Source: Tessaracoccus sp. (lineage in GTDB: Bacteria; Actinomycetota; Actinomycetes; Propionibacteriales; Propionibacteriaceae). Taken from it: a DNA stretch of 64,000 nucleotides. Shown here one piece after another: positions 49,317 to 58,867 of this stretch. The notes under the pieces were generated by a model. It was not told where the DNA came from. It searched no databases and saw nothing but the letters and a program-made list of their open reading frames with translations. How positions within the stretch are numbered: position 1 is the first letter of the stretch; each line of letters starts with the position of its first letter. The stretch is from positions 1,116,001 through 1,180,000 of the forward strand of contig NZ_JADJNP010000001.1 of the NCBI RefSeq assembly GCF_016714275.1, in the 5' to 3' direction. Position numbers and translations under genes: made by a program.

Positions 49317-49781
49317 TTAATTCTGCCTGGTCGCGGCCTCACCGAGCGCGGTGGCCAGTTCGACGGCGTCGAGACTGCTCGCGTGCGCCGCCAGCTCGGC
49401 GAGCACCGACGACGACGCGTGCGCGCTCAGCCAGCCGACGACGGCCTCGTGGGTCTCGCGGGTCGACATCACCGTGCTCCGCAGTTCAGGCGTCGACGAC
49501 GACACCGCGGCCAGCACCCGCTCGATTGCGGCCCGGTCCCCCGCGACGACCTCCGGCTCCCCCAACCGCTCCTCCAGGAACACGATCCGGGCCAGCACCG
49601 CGGGGTTGCTGATCTTCACCCGATGGCCGCTGACCAGCTGACTCACCATCGGCGCGCTCAACCCGACGATGGACGCCAGGGCGCCCTGCGACAGGCCGTA
49701 GGCGGTGCGCAGCGCCGCGAATCGGGTCGCCCAGGTGGCCCCGTAGAGCTCGATCTGGGCGTTCGTCGACGGCTCGGTCAT
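49317..49781 (-). CDS. XRE-family transcriptional regulator
   Basis: A 154-residue protein with a helix-turn-helix at about residues 22-60 (YGLSQGALASIVGLSAPMVSQLVSGHR) and a helical C-terminal part. Its stop lies 5 bases before the kinase start. The pairing suggests the kinase signals through, or is regulated with, this DNA-binding protein; that is inference. An alternative TTG start lies 5 codons upstream. Confidence 0.82.
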   Translation of the reverse strand: MTEPSTNAQIELYGATWATRFAALRTAYGLSQGALASIVGLSAPMVSQLVSGHRVKISNPAVLARIVFLEERLGEPEVVAGDRAAIERVLAAVSSSTPELRSTVMSTRETHEAVVGWLSAHASSSVLAELAAHASSLDAVELATALGEAATRQN

Positions 49782-49967
49782 GCTTCGCACCAACAATCTC
49801 TAGTCGCTGACCGATCCGGCCATTTGCATCTGCAATAGTACGACAGGGCCATGAGGCTGTCATCTGCGACATCGTGGCATTGCCGCCAAATGAAAGCCAG
49901 AGCAGCTACTGTTTTCACCTGACGCCCACGCGTCACCCACGCGACGAGGCGAAGGCAGGTACCCGAC

Positions 49968-50894
49968 ATGGAAGATGGACACGCGACGGCCGTACTGACC
50001 GTTCACCGCACCGACGACGCGGCAGACTTCGAAGCGGTTGCGCGGCGGATCGGTGCGAACGCTCAGACTGCGGCGGGCTTCGTCGGCTGGCAGCACTCGG
50101 TCACGACCTCCGCGGTGCTCGAGTGGGGAATCGCCGTCAGCTTCGTCGACGAGCCGCGCCTCGAGGCGTGGCTGGACGGCGCCCGCGAGCTTCTCGCCGA
50201 CTACGGCTATCTCCGCTCTGGTCTCGCTGTGTTCATCGACGGCTTTCCCCGCACCCCCGGCGTCCTGCGGGTGCGCGAGAGGCCCGACGCCGGACACGAG
50301 GCCGACCTGATCGCCTCCGCCGAGCAGGTCGCGCAGCTCGAGCGCACCCAGCTCGGGCACGAGGGCTCCAGCCTCTTCCCACCAGGCGGCGACGATCCGA
50401 ACGCGTGGTCGGCGGTGGTCCGCTTCCGCACCGACGCCCAGCTCGAGGCCTGGCTGCGGTCGCCGGAGCTCGCCGGCGCCTTGCCCGATCGCCACGCGCA
50501 CCTGGCCCAGGAGTCGCAAGTGATGACGGCCAGCGCTTTCGGCTCGACCGTGCGGGTATCCGACGGCGCGCCCGCCGTCACGCCCGAGTGGAAGACGGCC
50601 CTCCTCATCCAGCTCGTGCTGTACCCGCTGATCGTGGTCTTCGTGAAGTATGTGAACCCGATGCTCGGCAACATCTTCCCACTGCCGTGGCTGGCCACCT
50701 TCGTGAGCGTGGCGCTCACCATCGTTGTCCTCACCTGGGTGCTGATGCCGCTGGGTCACAGGCTGCTGCACCGTTGGCTCGATCCTGTCGAGGGCTCGAC
50801 TCCGCAGGAGAACGTCCGAGGGGTCTTCACGGTGCTCGCCGGCTTCGCGATCTTCATGACGCTCTTCGGCGTCACGGGCTTTCTGCAGCACTGA
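49968..50894 (+). CDS. Double antibiotic-biosynthesis-monooxygenase-like membrane protein
   Basis: A 308-residue protein. Two ABM-like ferredoxin-fold domains (residues 5-95 and 105-190; note FVGWQHSVT and WSAVVRFRTDAQLEAWLRSPE) are followed by two to three transmembrane helices (TALLIQLVLYPLIVVFVKYV, WLATFVSVALTIVVLTWVL and VLAGFAIFMTLFGVTGFL). This fusion is known in bacteria as an uncharacterised membrane protein. Role is unknown. Confidence 0.8.
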   Translation: MEDGHATAVLTVHRTDDAADFEAVARRIGANAQTAAGFVGWQHSVTTSAVLEWGIAVSFVDEPRLEAWLDGARELLADYGYLRSGLAVFIDGFPRTPGVLRVRERPDAGHEADLIASAEQVAQLERTQLGHEGSSLFPPGGDDPNAWSAVVRFRTDAQLEAWLRSPELAGALPDRHAHLAQESQVMTASAFGSTVRVSDGAPAVTPEWKTALLIQLVLYPLIVVFVKYVNPMLGNIFPLPWLATFVSVALTIVVLTWVLMPLGHRLLHRWLDPVEGSTPQENVRGVFTVLAGFAIFMTLFGVTGFLQH

Positions 50895-50972
50895 CGTCCG
50901 CGCGCCCGTGAGCCCTGTTGTACGCGCGCCCGGCGCCTAGGGAAGCTAGGGACGACGGGGTCTTGCTTCGCT

Positions 50973-50990
50973 CTATCCGAAGGAGGATAG
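50973..50990 (+). promoter_or_regulatory. Short palindrome upstream of protease/STAND operon
   Basis: CTATCC-GAAGGA-GGATAG lies 44 bases before the operon's first start codon. It could be an operator or a 5'-leader hairpin that hides GGAGG. Support is only symmetry and position. Confidence 0.4.
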
Positions 50991-51033
50991 TGGCGCTCAC
51001 AAGCACGAGTGCGTGCTGCGGAAGGGGTCCGCG

Positions 51034-53835
51034 ATGAAAGGCATTGACGTCCTCAGGCTGTTGCTTGCCGCCCGCGACCCGGACGCGGAGGTCACGGGAC
51101 TCGACCTCGCCACGCTGCGCTTCGTGGTGGAGTTCCGGACGGTCATCGACATCGACGCCGTCAAGGGACGGATAGCCGACCTCCTCGAGACTGAGCCCGA
51201 CTCCTTCCAGTTCTATCCGCTGTTCGACGGCGTGCCGGACGAGCAGCCGCCTGCCCCCTCCGAGGCCGAGTTCGGCGAGTTCTACGTCCTGCAGTTCCCC
51301 GGCCTGGACCGCACCGTCGACAACGAGATGCTCTTCGCCATGGGGTACGAGCTGGCCGACGAGCTCGACGCGGTCACCGTCGAACCAGACCTCGGCACGC
51401 AGATCTACGTCGAGCCCCTCCCTCCCGACGCGGCGCCCGAGGGCGTCATCAAGGGCGCCTTCGCGGGAACCTGCTTCGTGGATACGGACCCTCCGAAAGA
51501 CACACTGTGGGCCCTCGAACGGGCGGGTGTGCTGTCGGCGTGGGCGGCGTCCCCGGCGCGGGGGGCTGGCATCAGCATCGCCCAACCGGACACCGGCGTC
51601 ACGAAGCACGTCGAGTTGTCCGATGTCGACCAACGCGACGGCTTCAACATCCTCACCAACAGACCCGACCCGACCGACCCGCTCGCCGCCAACGGATTCC
51701 CCGGGCACGGCACATCGACGGCGAGCGTCGCCGTCAGCGGCGCCGCGGGCCAGGTCAACGGCTCCGCTCCCGGCGCGACGCTCATCCCGATCCGCGCCGT
51801 CGAGTCCGTCATCCTCCTCTTCAACGGCTCCGCGATCGCGAAGGCCGTCGACCACGCCCGCCGCCACGGCGCCCACGTCATCACCATGAGCCTCGGCGGC
51901 ACACCGAGCAGGGCGATGCGGCAGGCGATCAACAACGCCATCGCCGAAGGCATCATCGTGCTGGCGGCCGCCGGGAACTGCGTGCGGCTCGTCGTGTACC
52001 CCGCCCGCTACGACGAGGTGATCGCCGTGGCCGGAAGCAACGTGCGAGACCTACCGTGGCGCGGATCCTGCCGTGGTCCGCGCGTCGACATCACGGCACC
52101 CGGCGAGAACGTCTGGCGCGCCGTCGCCGGGCCGACCGGCACGGACACCGCCGGCGGCCAAGGCACCTCTTTTGCCGTGGCCCTCACGGCCGGGACCGCC
52201 GCCCTCTGGCTCTCCCACCACGGCGTCGAAGAGGTCAGGGAGGCCGCGGCCCAGCGCGGGACCACCGTGCAGCAGCTCTTCCGCGAGTCCCTCGTCGCCA
52301 CCGCTCGCACGCCCGCGAACTGGGATACCTCTGATTTCGGGGTCGGCATCGTCGACGCCGGCGCGCTCCTCGCCCGGCCGCTCGACAGTCCGCGCCCGAT
52401 CCACCTAGAGGCCGCGCCGGGAGCGCCCCCTCCGGAGACTCTCGAGTTACTGGCCGAGGCCTGGGGAGCGGTCGACGCGGTCCGTCTCAGCGGCGTCGCC
52501 ACAGATCCCCGGTTCCAGTTGGAACTCAGCACGCTCGCGCTGGAGGATGCCCGCGTCGGCGCCGCAGAGCCGGGTGGAGCCGAGTCGAGCATGGCCCGCA
52601 ACGGCGTCAGCCCCCAGTTGGCCGCCGCGATCGGCCCGACGACGCCGCCCCCTGCCGGTCGCACGACACCGACCACGCGCGCGGACCCGGTCCTCGCCCC
52701 CGACCCCGTCGTGCTCGTCGCCACCCGCACGGGCGGGCTCGAGGCCGCGGCGGACATCTCGCCCGAGGCCGCGCGCGACTTGCTCGCGGCCAATCGGGAC
52801 GCCCCGGTCGACGCGATCAGCGAGCGGCTCAAGAGCGTGCGCGCGTCGCTCGCCAAGACTGAGCGCGCCGCGCAACTGAAGCCCCTGCACGATCAGTTGT
52901 TGCGCGATACCCGACGCGTCGTGAAGCGGCTGAGCGCGGGCAAGCCCGTCCCCGACGACATCGACGCGCGGGTCGGGCTCGAGGCGCTCGTGCAGCTCGA
53001 GGGACGGCCGGCGCTGCGGATGACCGATGACGTCGTCGACCCCGACGATCCCGGCATCGGCGAATGGGCCGGTGCGCTCCTCCTCCAGCAGGATCGGCTC
53101 CGCGGAATCCACGGCTCGATCGGCCGGATCGACACCGCCGGCGGCGCGCACGCCGGAACCGGGTTCGTCGTCGGCGACGGCCTCGTCATGACCAACCGTC
53201 ACGTCCTTGAGACCCTCGCCTTCCCCGCCCCGCGCCGCGTCCAGCCAACGACCTGGGTGCTTCATGGCCGTCCCACCATCAACTTCTCACCCTCCGGAAA
53301 GGACCCTTCACGCACCTTCGCGATTCGCGAGGTGGCCTTCAGCGGCCCGAACCCGGCGGACGTGGTCAACTTCGCGAACCTCGACCTCGCGCTGCTGAGG
53401 ATCGAGAAGACCAACACTGACGGCGAGCCACCCCCGCCCCTACGGCTCTCCGACATGTCCGCCGGCGAGGGCGCGAAACTGTTCGTGATCGGGTACCCGG
53501 CGATGCCGACCGCGCTCCCCTCCGACGAAGAAGGACGGCGGCGCATGGACGTCGTCCGTCGCCTGGGTGAGATCTACGGAACGACGTTCGGCGTGCGTTA
53601 CCTGAGCCCGGGCCTCGTGATGCAGACGCCGACGCAGTTTCGTCCCGACGACCCCAACCCCCGCGTTTTCACGCACGACGCGACGTCTCTCGGCGGCAAC
53701 AGCGGATCCTGTGTCCTCTCCTTCGACGACAACCTCGACGTCGCCGGCCTGCACTTCGCGGGCGACTGGCTGCGCGCGAACTTCGCCCACGCGATGGACG
53801 GGGTTCACGCCGAGATCGCAGGGTTCCTGCGATGA
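51034..53835 (+). CDS. Dual-protease protein: subtilisin (S8) domain + trypsin-like (S1) domain
   Basis: A 933-residue cytoplasmic protein. After a ~160-residue N-domain it has an S8 peptidase with Asp in AQPDTGV, His in FPGHGTST, Asn in AAAGNC and Ser in GGQGTSFA, so the triad is complete. A ~230-residue linker follows. A trypsin-like domain has His in MTNRHVLE, Asp in NLDLALLRI and Ser in SLGGNSGSC (about residue 890), also complete. No signal peptide. The start ATG has a GGAAGGGG box. Its stop overlaps the next start (ATGA), and it is the first gene of a three-gene operon ending in a STAND NTPase. An activation cascade between the two protease domains is conceivable but unproven. Confidence 0.87.
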   Translation: MKGIDVLRLLLAARDPDAEVTGLDLATLRFVVEFRTVIDIDAVKGRIADLLETEPDSFQFYPLFDGVPDEQPPAPSEAEFGEFYVLQFPGLDRTVDNEMLFAMGYELADELDAVTVEPDLGTQIYVEPLPPDAAPEGVIKGAFAGTCFVDTDPPKDTLWALERAGVLSAWAASPARGAGISIAQPDTGVTKHVELSDVDQRDGFNILTNRPDPTDPLAANGFPGHGTSTASVAVSGAAGQVNGSAPGATLIPIRAVESVILLFNGSAIAKAVDHARRHGAHVITMSLGGTPSRAMRQAINNAIAEGIIVLAAAGNCVRLVVYPARYDEVIAVAGSNVRDLPWRGSCRGPRVDITAPGENVWRAVAGPTGTDTAGGQGTSFAVALTAGTAALWLSHHGVEEVREAAAQRGTTVQQLFRESLVATARTPANWDTSDFGVGIVDAGALLARPLDSPRPIHLEAAPGAPPPETLELLAEAWGAVDAVRLSGVATDPRFQLELSTLALEDARVGAAEPGGAESSMARNGVSPQLAAAIGPTTPPPAGRTTPTTRADPVLAPDPVVLVATRTGGLEAAADISPEAARDLLAANRDAPVDAISERLKSVRASLAKTERAAQLKPLHDQLLRDTRRVVKRLSAGKPVPDDIDARVGLEALVQLEGRPALRMTDDVVDPDDPGIGEWAGALLLQQDRLRGIHGSIGRIDTAGGAHAGTGFVVGDGLVMTNRHVLETLAFPAPRRVQPTTWVLHGRPTINFSPSGKDPSRTFAIREVAFSGPNPADVVNFANLDLALLRIEKTNTDGEPPPPLRLSDMSAGEGAKLFVIGYPAMPTALPSDEEGRRRMDVVRRLGEIYGTTFGVRYLSPGLVMQTPTQFRPDDPNPRVFTHDATSLGGNSGSCVLSFDDNLDVAGLHFAGDWLRANFAHAMDGVHAEIAGFLR

Positions 53836-55643
53836 ACGACACCGGTGCCGGTGCGGCGCCGACCCTCGACCTGCGCGATCTCGCCGGGCAGATCACCTGC
53901 AACCGGAAGGACTTCGAGCGTCTCTACGACGAGGTGCGCCCGAAGGATCGCGAGACACGCTCCTTCATGGTCGCCGTGTTGGGCGCCGGCAGCGACAGCC
54001 TCGCGTTCGAGAGTGCGCTCCGGCGCGCGGACGACGAGGGCTGGTTCACCGAGCTCGGCGAGCGTCTCCTCCGCGACGGCTTCCTGCGCTCCGGCGCTCC
54101 GCCGGTCACCACCCTTCAAGCGGTGGTGAAGCGCAAGCTGGGCTTCCCGGACACCGCCGACGTCGAGCGGGGCGGTCTGCGGGCCCGGGCACGGCTGTGC
54201 CGGGTGGACGTGGAGATCGACGGCCAGCCCAGCGCGGTCACCGGCACCGGGTACCTCGTCGGGCCCAGCACCATCGTCACCTCGTTTCATGTGGTGTCGA
54301 CGCTCGTCGACCCCGCCACCGCCACGCCGCGACCCGAGTCGCATCGCCAACTCACCGTCCGCTTCGACCACGCGACCGACGCGAACCAGCCCAGCGTGTA
54401 CCGCGTGCCGGAGGCCTGGCTCGTGTGCGCGAGGCCGCCGCACCCCGACGAAGTCAGCAGGACGAAGGAGCGAGGCGTCGAGCTCCAGGAGCCGGCGGCG
54501 GCCGATGCGCTGGCGGGGCACCTCGACTACGCCGTGATCCTCCTCGCCGGCTCCCCGGGAGCCGAGCGGGGATACTACGACCTGGCCGCAGCGGTCGATC
54601 CGATCATCGGCGGCACGGTCCACCTCTTTCAGCACCCGGAGGGCGTCCAGCAACGCCAAGCCGTCGGCACGCTCACCGGCTTCCGCCCAGGGTCGAAGAA
54701 CGAGCGGCTCGACCACGACGCCAACTCCCTGGGCGGGTCCTCCGGTGGCCTCCTCCTCGACGGCGATCACGCGCTCGTCGGCCTGCACCAGGGCGCGTAC
54801 GGCAACCCCGTCATCAACACGGCCATCTCGGCGGTCGCGATCAGAGCGGACGTCCGGAGCCGCAACATCGACCTGTTGGAAAGCTCCTACGCGCAGGCCT
54901 ACCGCCTCGCCGACGGCAGCCGACCCATCCTGGGACGCACCAGATGCCAGGAGTGGATCCGGCGCGTGCCTCAGCCCCTCGTCCGCGTCAAGGCCGCGCC
55001 CAGGGACAAGGGTGTGAGCTTCACCGTCGAGATCATGCGGGCGTGCCTGCCGCCCGGTAGCCACTTGATCCAGACGTTCAGCGCGAGCGAACTTCACTCG
55101 GACGCGCTCCGCACCGCGGAGCTCATCCTCAGCCGGTTCGGCGTCGACACCGCGGGACTGCCGACGATCGCCGACGCGAACTCCAGCCGCGGCGTATGGA
55201 TCAGCAACCTGGCGACGGCGTTCATCACGCGCCTGGCAGCGGCGTTCCCGGGCCGCACCGTCTGGCTTGTCATCGACGACCTCGCGAAGCGCAAGCTCGC
55301 GGTCCCCGACGGCAGCGTGCAGGACTTCCTCTCCGAGCTCTATCGCCGGTCGTCGGGATTCGCGAACCTGCGCATCGTGCTGCTCGGCCTCCGCACCGTC
55401 CCCAGCGGCTTCCCGAACGGGCTGGCACACAACGAGGACATCCTGCCGCCCCAGGCCGCCGACGTCGCCTCCTACATCCGCTACGGCCTGACGGCGAAGG
55501 GGCTCGCGTACTCCACGCAAGAGATCGACCGGTTGACCCGTCTGGTCATGCTCACCGCGGGCACGAACATCGGGAAGCTGAGTGACTACATCTCCGAAAA
55601 GGTTGACCGCATGCTGTCCTCCGAAACCGAGGATGCGCGGTGA
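53832..55643 (+). CDS. Effector-associated-domain (EAD) trypsin-like protease
   Basis: A 603-residue protein. Residues about 10-100 resemble an effector-associated adaptor domain (LAGQITCNRKDFERLYDEV, ALRRADDEGWFTELGERLLRDG). Next is a trypsin-like domain with His in VTSFHVVS, Asp in HLDYAVILLA and Ser in SLGGSSGGLLL. The last ~250 residues (VWLVIDDLAKRKL, FANLRIVLLGLRT, VDRMLSS) are an alpha/beta region that looks like a P-loop-less NTPase or receptor part. EADs join proteases to STAND NTPases in predicted conflict systems. It overlaps both neighbours by 4 bases. Confidence 0.82.
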   Translation: MNDTGAGAAPTLDLRDLAGQITCNRKDFERLYDEVRPKDRETRSFMVAVLGAGSDSLAFESALRRADDEGWFTELGERLLRDGFLRSGAPPVTTLQAVVKRKLGFPDTADVERGGLRARARLCRVDVEIDGQPSAVTGTGYLVGPSTIVTSFHVVSTLVDPATATPRPESHRQLTVRFDHATDANQPSVYRVPEAWLVCARPPHPDEVSRTKERGVELQEPAAADALAGHLDYAVILLAGSPGAERGYYDLAAAVDPIIGGTVHLFQHPEGVQQRQAVGTLTGFRPGSKNERLDHDANSLGGSSGGLLLDGDHALVGLHQGAYGNPVINTAISAVAIRADVRSRNIDLLESSYAQAYRLADGSRPILGRTRCQEWIRRVPQPLVRVKAAPRDKGVSFTVEIMRACLPPGSHLIQTFSASELHSDALRTAELILSRFGVDTAGLPTIADANSSRGVWISNLATAFITRLAAAFPGRTVWLVIDDLAKRKLAVPDGSVQDFLSELYRRSSGFANLRIVLLGLRTVPSGFPNGLAHNEDILPPQAADVASYIRYGLTAKGLAYSTQEIDRLTRLVMLTAGTNIGKLSDYISEKVDRMLSSETEDAR

Positions 55644-58600
55644 GCACGATGCAGACCGACGGCCTCAACCAGCTGGACGCCGGTCTCCGGCTGGCGGCCG
55701 CCGTATCGACGACGTTCGATCCGCTCCAGTTCGCCGAGCAACCGGTTAGCGCGATCAACGCGCTCGCCGCCGTGTGCGAGGAGGTCGAGGTCGCCGGCGC
55801 GACCCACCGGCAGTGGCAGATGCAGGGGGACGCGCGGCGAGACGTGCTGCGGTCGCTGAAGAAGCAGCCAGACTTCGCCGAACTCCTCACCTCCGTGGAG
55901 GTGCCCGCGGATGATCGGTTCGCCACCTACCTCGTCGACGGCCTCGCGGGAGCGGCCGTGCGGGAACCCAGCGCCCCCGGTGCGCAGAGTCCTTCGGGCG
56001 CCGTCGACCTCGACGAGCTTCTCCAAGCCGTTCGGCTGCTCGACGACATCTCGGACTCGGAGACCGACTACGGCACGACGGAAAGCAACGTCCGCCGGCA
56101 GATCGCGCTCAACGACGCCGACGAGGCTCTGTTGGCCGTCATCCCGGATCGGCTCATCGGGCGCGACGAGCACCTCGCGCGGCTCTCGGCATACTGCGCG
56201 GCCCCCTTGCCGATGTCGCGCTGGGTGCCGAGCCTTGTGATCGAGGGCCCCGGAGGGGCGGGGAAGTCAGCGCTCGTCTCCACCTTCGTCTACACCCAGC
56301 GCCGGGACCCCGACGGCGCCCCCCTGATCTACTTCGACTTCGACCGCGCCCGGCTGATCGGCGCAGGCCCCGTCGACTTGACCATCGAGTTCACCCGGCA
56401 GCTCGGCCTTGCGGACGGCGCGCTCGAAGCGGAGCTCACGGACTTCCGCGAACGCTCCGAAGCGCTGCTCGGCGACAGCGATCCCAGCGCCGGGGTGGAC
56501 GCCATCGGTGGCACGGCGGCCGCCGCACTGCGCGACCTCGGCTCCGTCCTCAGCGGTTGGCCCCAGCGGGAGGGGCCTATCACGGTCGTGCTCGACACGT
56601 TCGAAGAGGTCGCGATCCGCGGCTACACCGCGGTGTGGGACGTGCTTCAGTGGGCGGCCGATCTGCGCGACGCGGCGTTCCTGCCGCAGCTGCGCCTCGT
56701 CGTCTGCGGGCGTGCCGTGATCCCGGACGCGCCGCACCTCTCGCCCGAGGAGGTCCGCGCGATGTTCAACGAGGTCGGCCCTCCGCTGTCCGTGGGCGAC
56801 CTCTCCGACATCGACGCCACGACGCTGCTCATGGAGCTCGGCGTCTCCGATCACACCGCGTTTGACCTTCCGCCGGTCTTCGGCGGCAACCCGCTGGTCC
56901 TGAAGCTGCTCCGCAGGTTCATCGCGGCAAACGACCCGGCGAGCGTCGCGCGGCTCCTCAGCGACGGCCGGGCCGCGCGACGCCAATCGCCGACGGCCGA
57001 GATCGGCCTGCGCTTCGTGTACGAACGCATCCTGAAGCGCATCGAGAACCCGGTCGTGCAAGCCCTCGCCTACCCCGGAGTCGTGCTGCGGCGCGTCACC
57101 CCGGAGCTCATCCTCCGGGTGCTCGCACCCGCGTCGTCGATCCCCCTGGACGTTCACACCGAGGCCCAGGCGCGGCAGGCGTTCGCCGAACTCGCCCAGC
57201 ACGTGTGGCTCGTCAACAGGGTCGGCGACGACGTCGTCGAGCACCGCGCGGACGTCCGCCGCCTCCTCGTTCCCGGCCTGGAGGCCAGCCCGGAGATCGA
57301 CGCAAGGAGGATCCACCTTGAGGCGGTGGACTACTACTCGACGCGCCCGCCGTCCGTGGATCCGCGGACCGCGCGGATCGAGGAGAACTACCACCTCGGC
57401 TTCCTGGACGACGATTACTGGAGACTCGCCCCGGCGGAGGCGGACGACATCGTGCGGGCGCTCGGACCGGACCTCGAATTCTGGCCGCTGCGCGTGCGGG
57501 CGAGGGTGAAGTCGTGGGCGGGCAGGCATGAGAGCCTCTCCGAGGAGGAGGTCGCCTCGCTGAGTTGGGAAGACCAGTACATGACTCGCGGCGCACGGAT
57601 AGACAAGTACCGCAGCCTGGGCGACGTCAGCCACTCCAGCTGGGAGGAGAGGCAGCTCGACGCGGCCGGTCCCGGTGCCGGGGCGGCCGCGACGATCCCC
57701 GACTCGCGCTGGGTGCTGCTTTTCGACCGCGGCGAGTATGAGTTCATGCGCGACTCGGCGCGGTCGCTGCGCACTATCGACCGCTTCTTCGAGTCTCGTG
57801 GGCAGAGAAGCATGCTCCTCCCCAGCACTCATGAGCATCCGTGGTACATCGCGCTCGCACACCTGATGCTGAACAACCGTCGGGAACGGCTGCTTTCCGC
57901 GGAGACCATCGCCCTGCTGGAGCCGGTTCACCCGCACACCCGGCTCTATGCGGCGGCGCTCACGGCGCTCGCCGGGGACCGGGTGGGACACAACCTGGTC
58001 CTTGAGTCGCTGGATGCCTCTGAGCTGCAGGGACACGCCCGCGACTTGGGCATCTCCGAGCGGGCCGTCGACAGCGTCGAAGGGGCCATCATCATCCAGG
58101 CGGCGGAGTCCCTCGGCGGCCTCTCCGAACTCCGCATCCGCGTGACCGGCGACGCCTACGACATGTTCCGCCTTTCGCACCTCTCCGTGATCGTGGAGGC
58201 CACCGGCGACGCGCGGGCATCCGAGCGCCTGGTGGCGGAGACGGGGCGGTACACCCGGCGGCCGACGACCGGGGACCTCAACCGACTCCGCGTCGCGCTG
58301 AGGCAGGAGACCCCGGCGCTGGTGCTCGACGCGACGAGCCTGCGGGCGGCCCCGACGCCGCTCGCGTTCCTGTACGGAGCCGTCCGGGCCACTCTGGACC
58401 CGCTGGATCAGCCCTCCCTCTTGGAGATCATCAGCGGCATCGAGAACCGGTCGATCTTCTGGCCATCGGACCAGACGGCTGATGCCATCGGCAGAATGAG
58501 CGCGGGCCTCTCCCCCACCACCCTCACAGGCCTGATCGAGACCGCCGACAGCTGCGGACTGCTGACCGACCTGGTCGAGGCAGCCGCGGCGGGGACCGGC

Positions 58601-58699
58601 GCTCGGCTGGCACACCAGTTGCTCGCGGGGATCAAGCGCCTCGAGAATCTGCTGTTCCCGTTCGCGAAGCCGCGCGGAGAGCTGCCCAGCTTCCGCTGA
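55640..58699 (+). CDS. STAND-type NTPase with C-terminal helical repeats
   Basis: A 1019-residue protein starting GTG in a GTGA overlap. Residues 1-170 are a helical N-domain. The NTPase follows: Walker A EGPGGAGKSALV (about 207), Walker B PITVVLDTFEEV (about 315), sensor-like LRLVVCGRA and a GNPLVL motif (about 410), then a winged-helix-like region and ~500 residues of helical repeats lacking obvious TPR consensus. STAND ATPases act as ligand-triggered switches that oligomerise and activate effectors. Here the effectors are probably the two proteases encoded just upstream. Confidence 0.83.
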   Translation: MSTMQTDGLNQLDAGLRLAAAVSTTFDPLQFAEQPVSAINALAAVCEEVEVAGATHRQWQMQGDARRDVLRSLKKQPDFAELLTSVEVPADDRFATYLVDGLAGAAVREPSAPGAQSPSGAVDLDELLQAVRLLDDISDSETDYGTTESNVRRQIALNDADEALLAVIPDRLIGRDEHLARLSAYCAAPLPMSRWVPSLVIEGPGGAGKSALVSTFVYTQRRDPDGAPLIYFDFDRARLIGAGPVDLTIEFTRQLGLADGALEAELTDFRERSEALLGDSDPSAGVDAIGGTAAAALRDLGSVLSGWPQREGPITVVLDTFEEVAIRGYTAVWDVLQWAADLRDAAFLPQLRLVVCGRAVIPDAPHLSPEEVRAMFNEVGPPLSVGDLSDIDATTLLMELGVSDHTAFDLPPVFGGNPLVLKLLRRFIAANDPASVARLLSDGRAARRQSPTAEIGLRFVYERILKRIENPVVQALAYPGVVLRRVTPELILRVLAPASSIPLDVHTEAQARQAFAELAQHVWLVNRVGDDVVEHRADVRRLLVPGLEASPEIDARRIHLEAVDYYSTRPPSVDPRTARIEENYHLGFLDDDYWRLAPAEADDIVRALGPDLEFWPLRVRARVKSWAGRHESLSEEEVASLSWEDQYMTRGARIDKYRSLGDVSHSSWEERQLDAAGPGAGAAATIPDSRWVLLFDRGEYEFMRDSARSLRTIDRFFESRGQRSMLLPSTHEHPWYIALAHLMLNNRRERLLSAETIALLEPVHPHTRLYAAALTALAGDRVGHNLVLESLDASELQGHARDLGISERAVDSVEGAIIIQAAESLGGLSELRIRVTGDAYDMFRLSHLSVIVEATGDARASERLVAETGRYTRRPTTGDLNRLRVALRQETPALVLDATSLRAAPTPLAFLYGAVRATLDPLDQPSLLEIISGIENRSIFWPSDQTADAIGRMSAGLSPTTLTGLIETADSCGLLTDLVEAAAAGTGARLAHQLLAGIKRLENLLFPFAKPRGELPSFR

Positions 58700-58867
58700 G
58701 GGCCATATCGGGCCCCGGCCCACCCGCCCGTCGCGGGTCCGAACAGATGTCTGAGTTGACTGCCTGAGCAGGTGCCATACGTACAACTGAGCGAACCTAC
58801 GCAGACGTATGTTCGACACCTCACGCGGCGGCCGGGAATAGTTCGTGGATCGGAGCGTTATGCCGAC

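Noticed and set aside
56267..58819. 850-codon minus-strand frame opposite the STAND gene
   Set aside because: The plus-strand protein has Walker motifs and operon overlaps; the antisense frame is low-information GC shadow.
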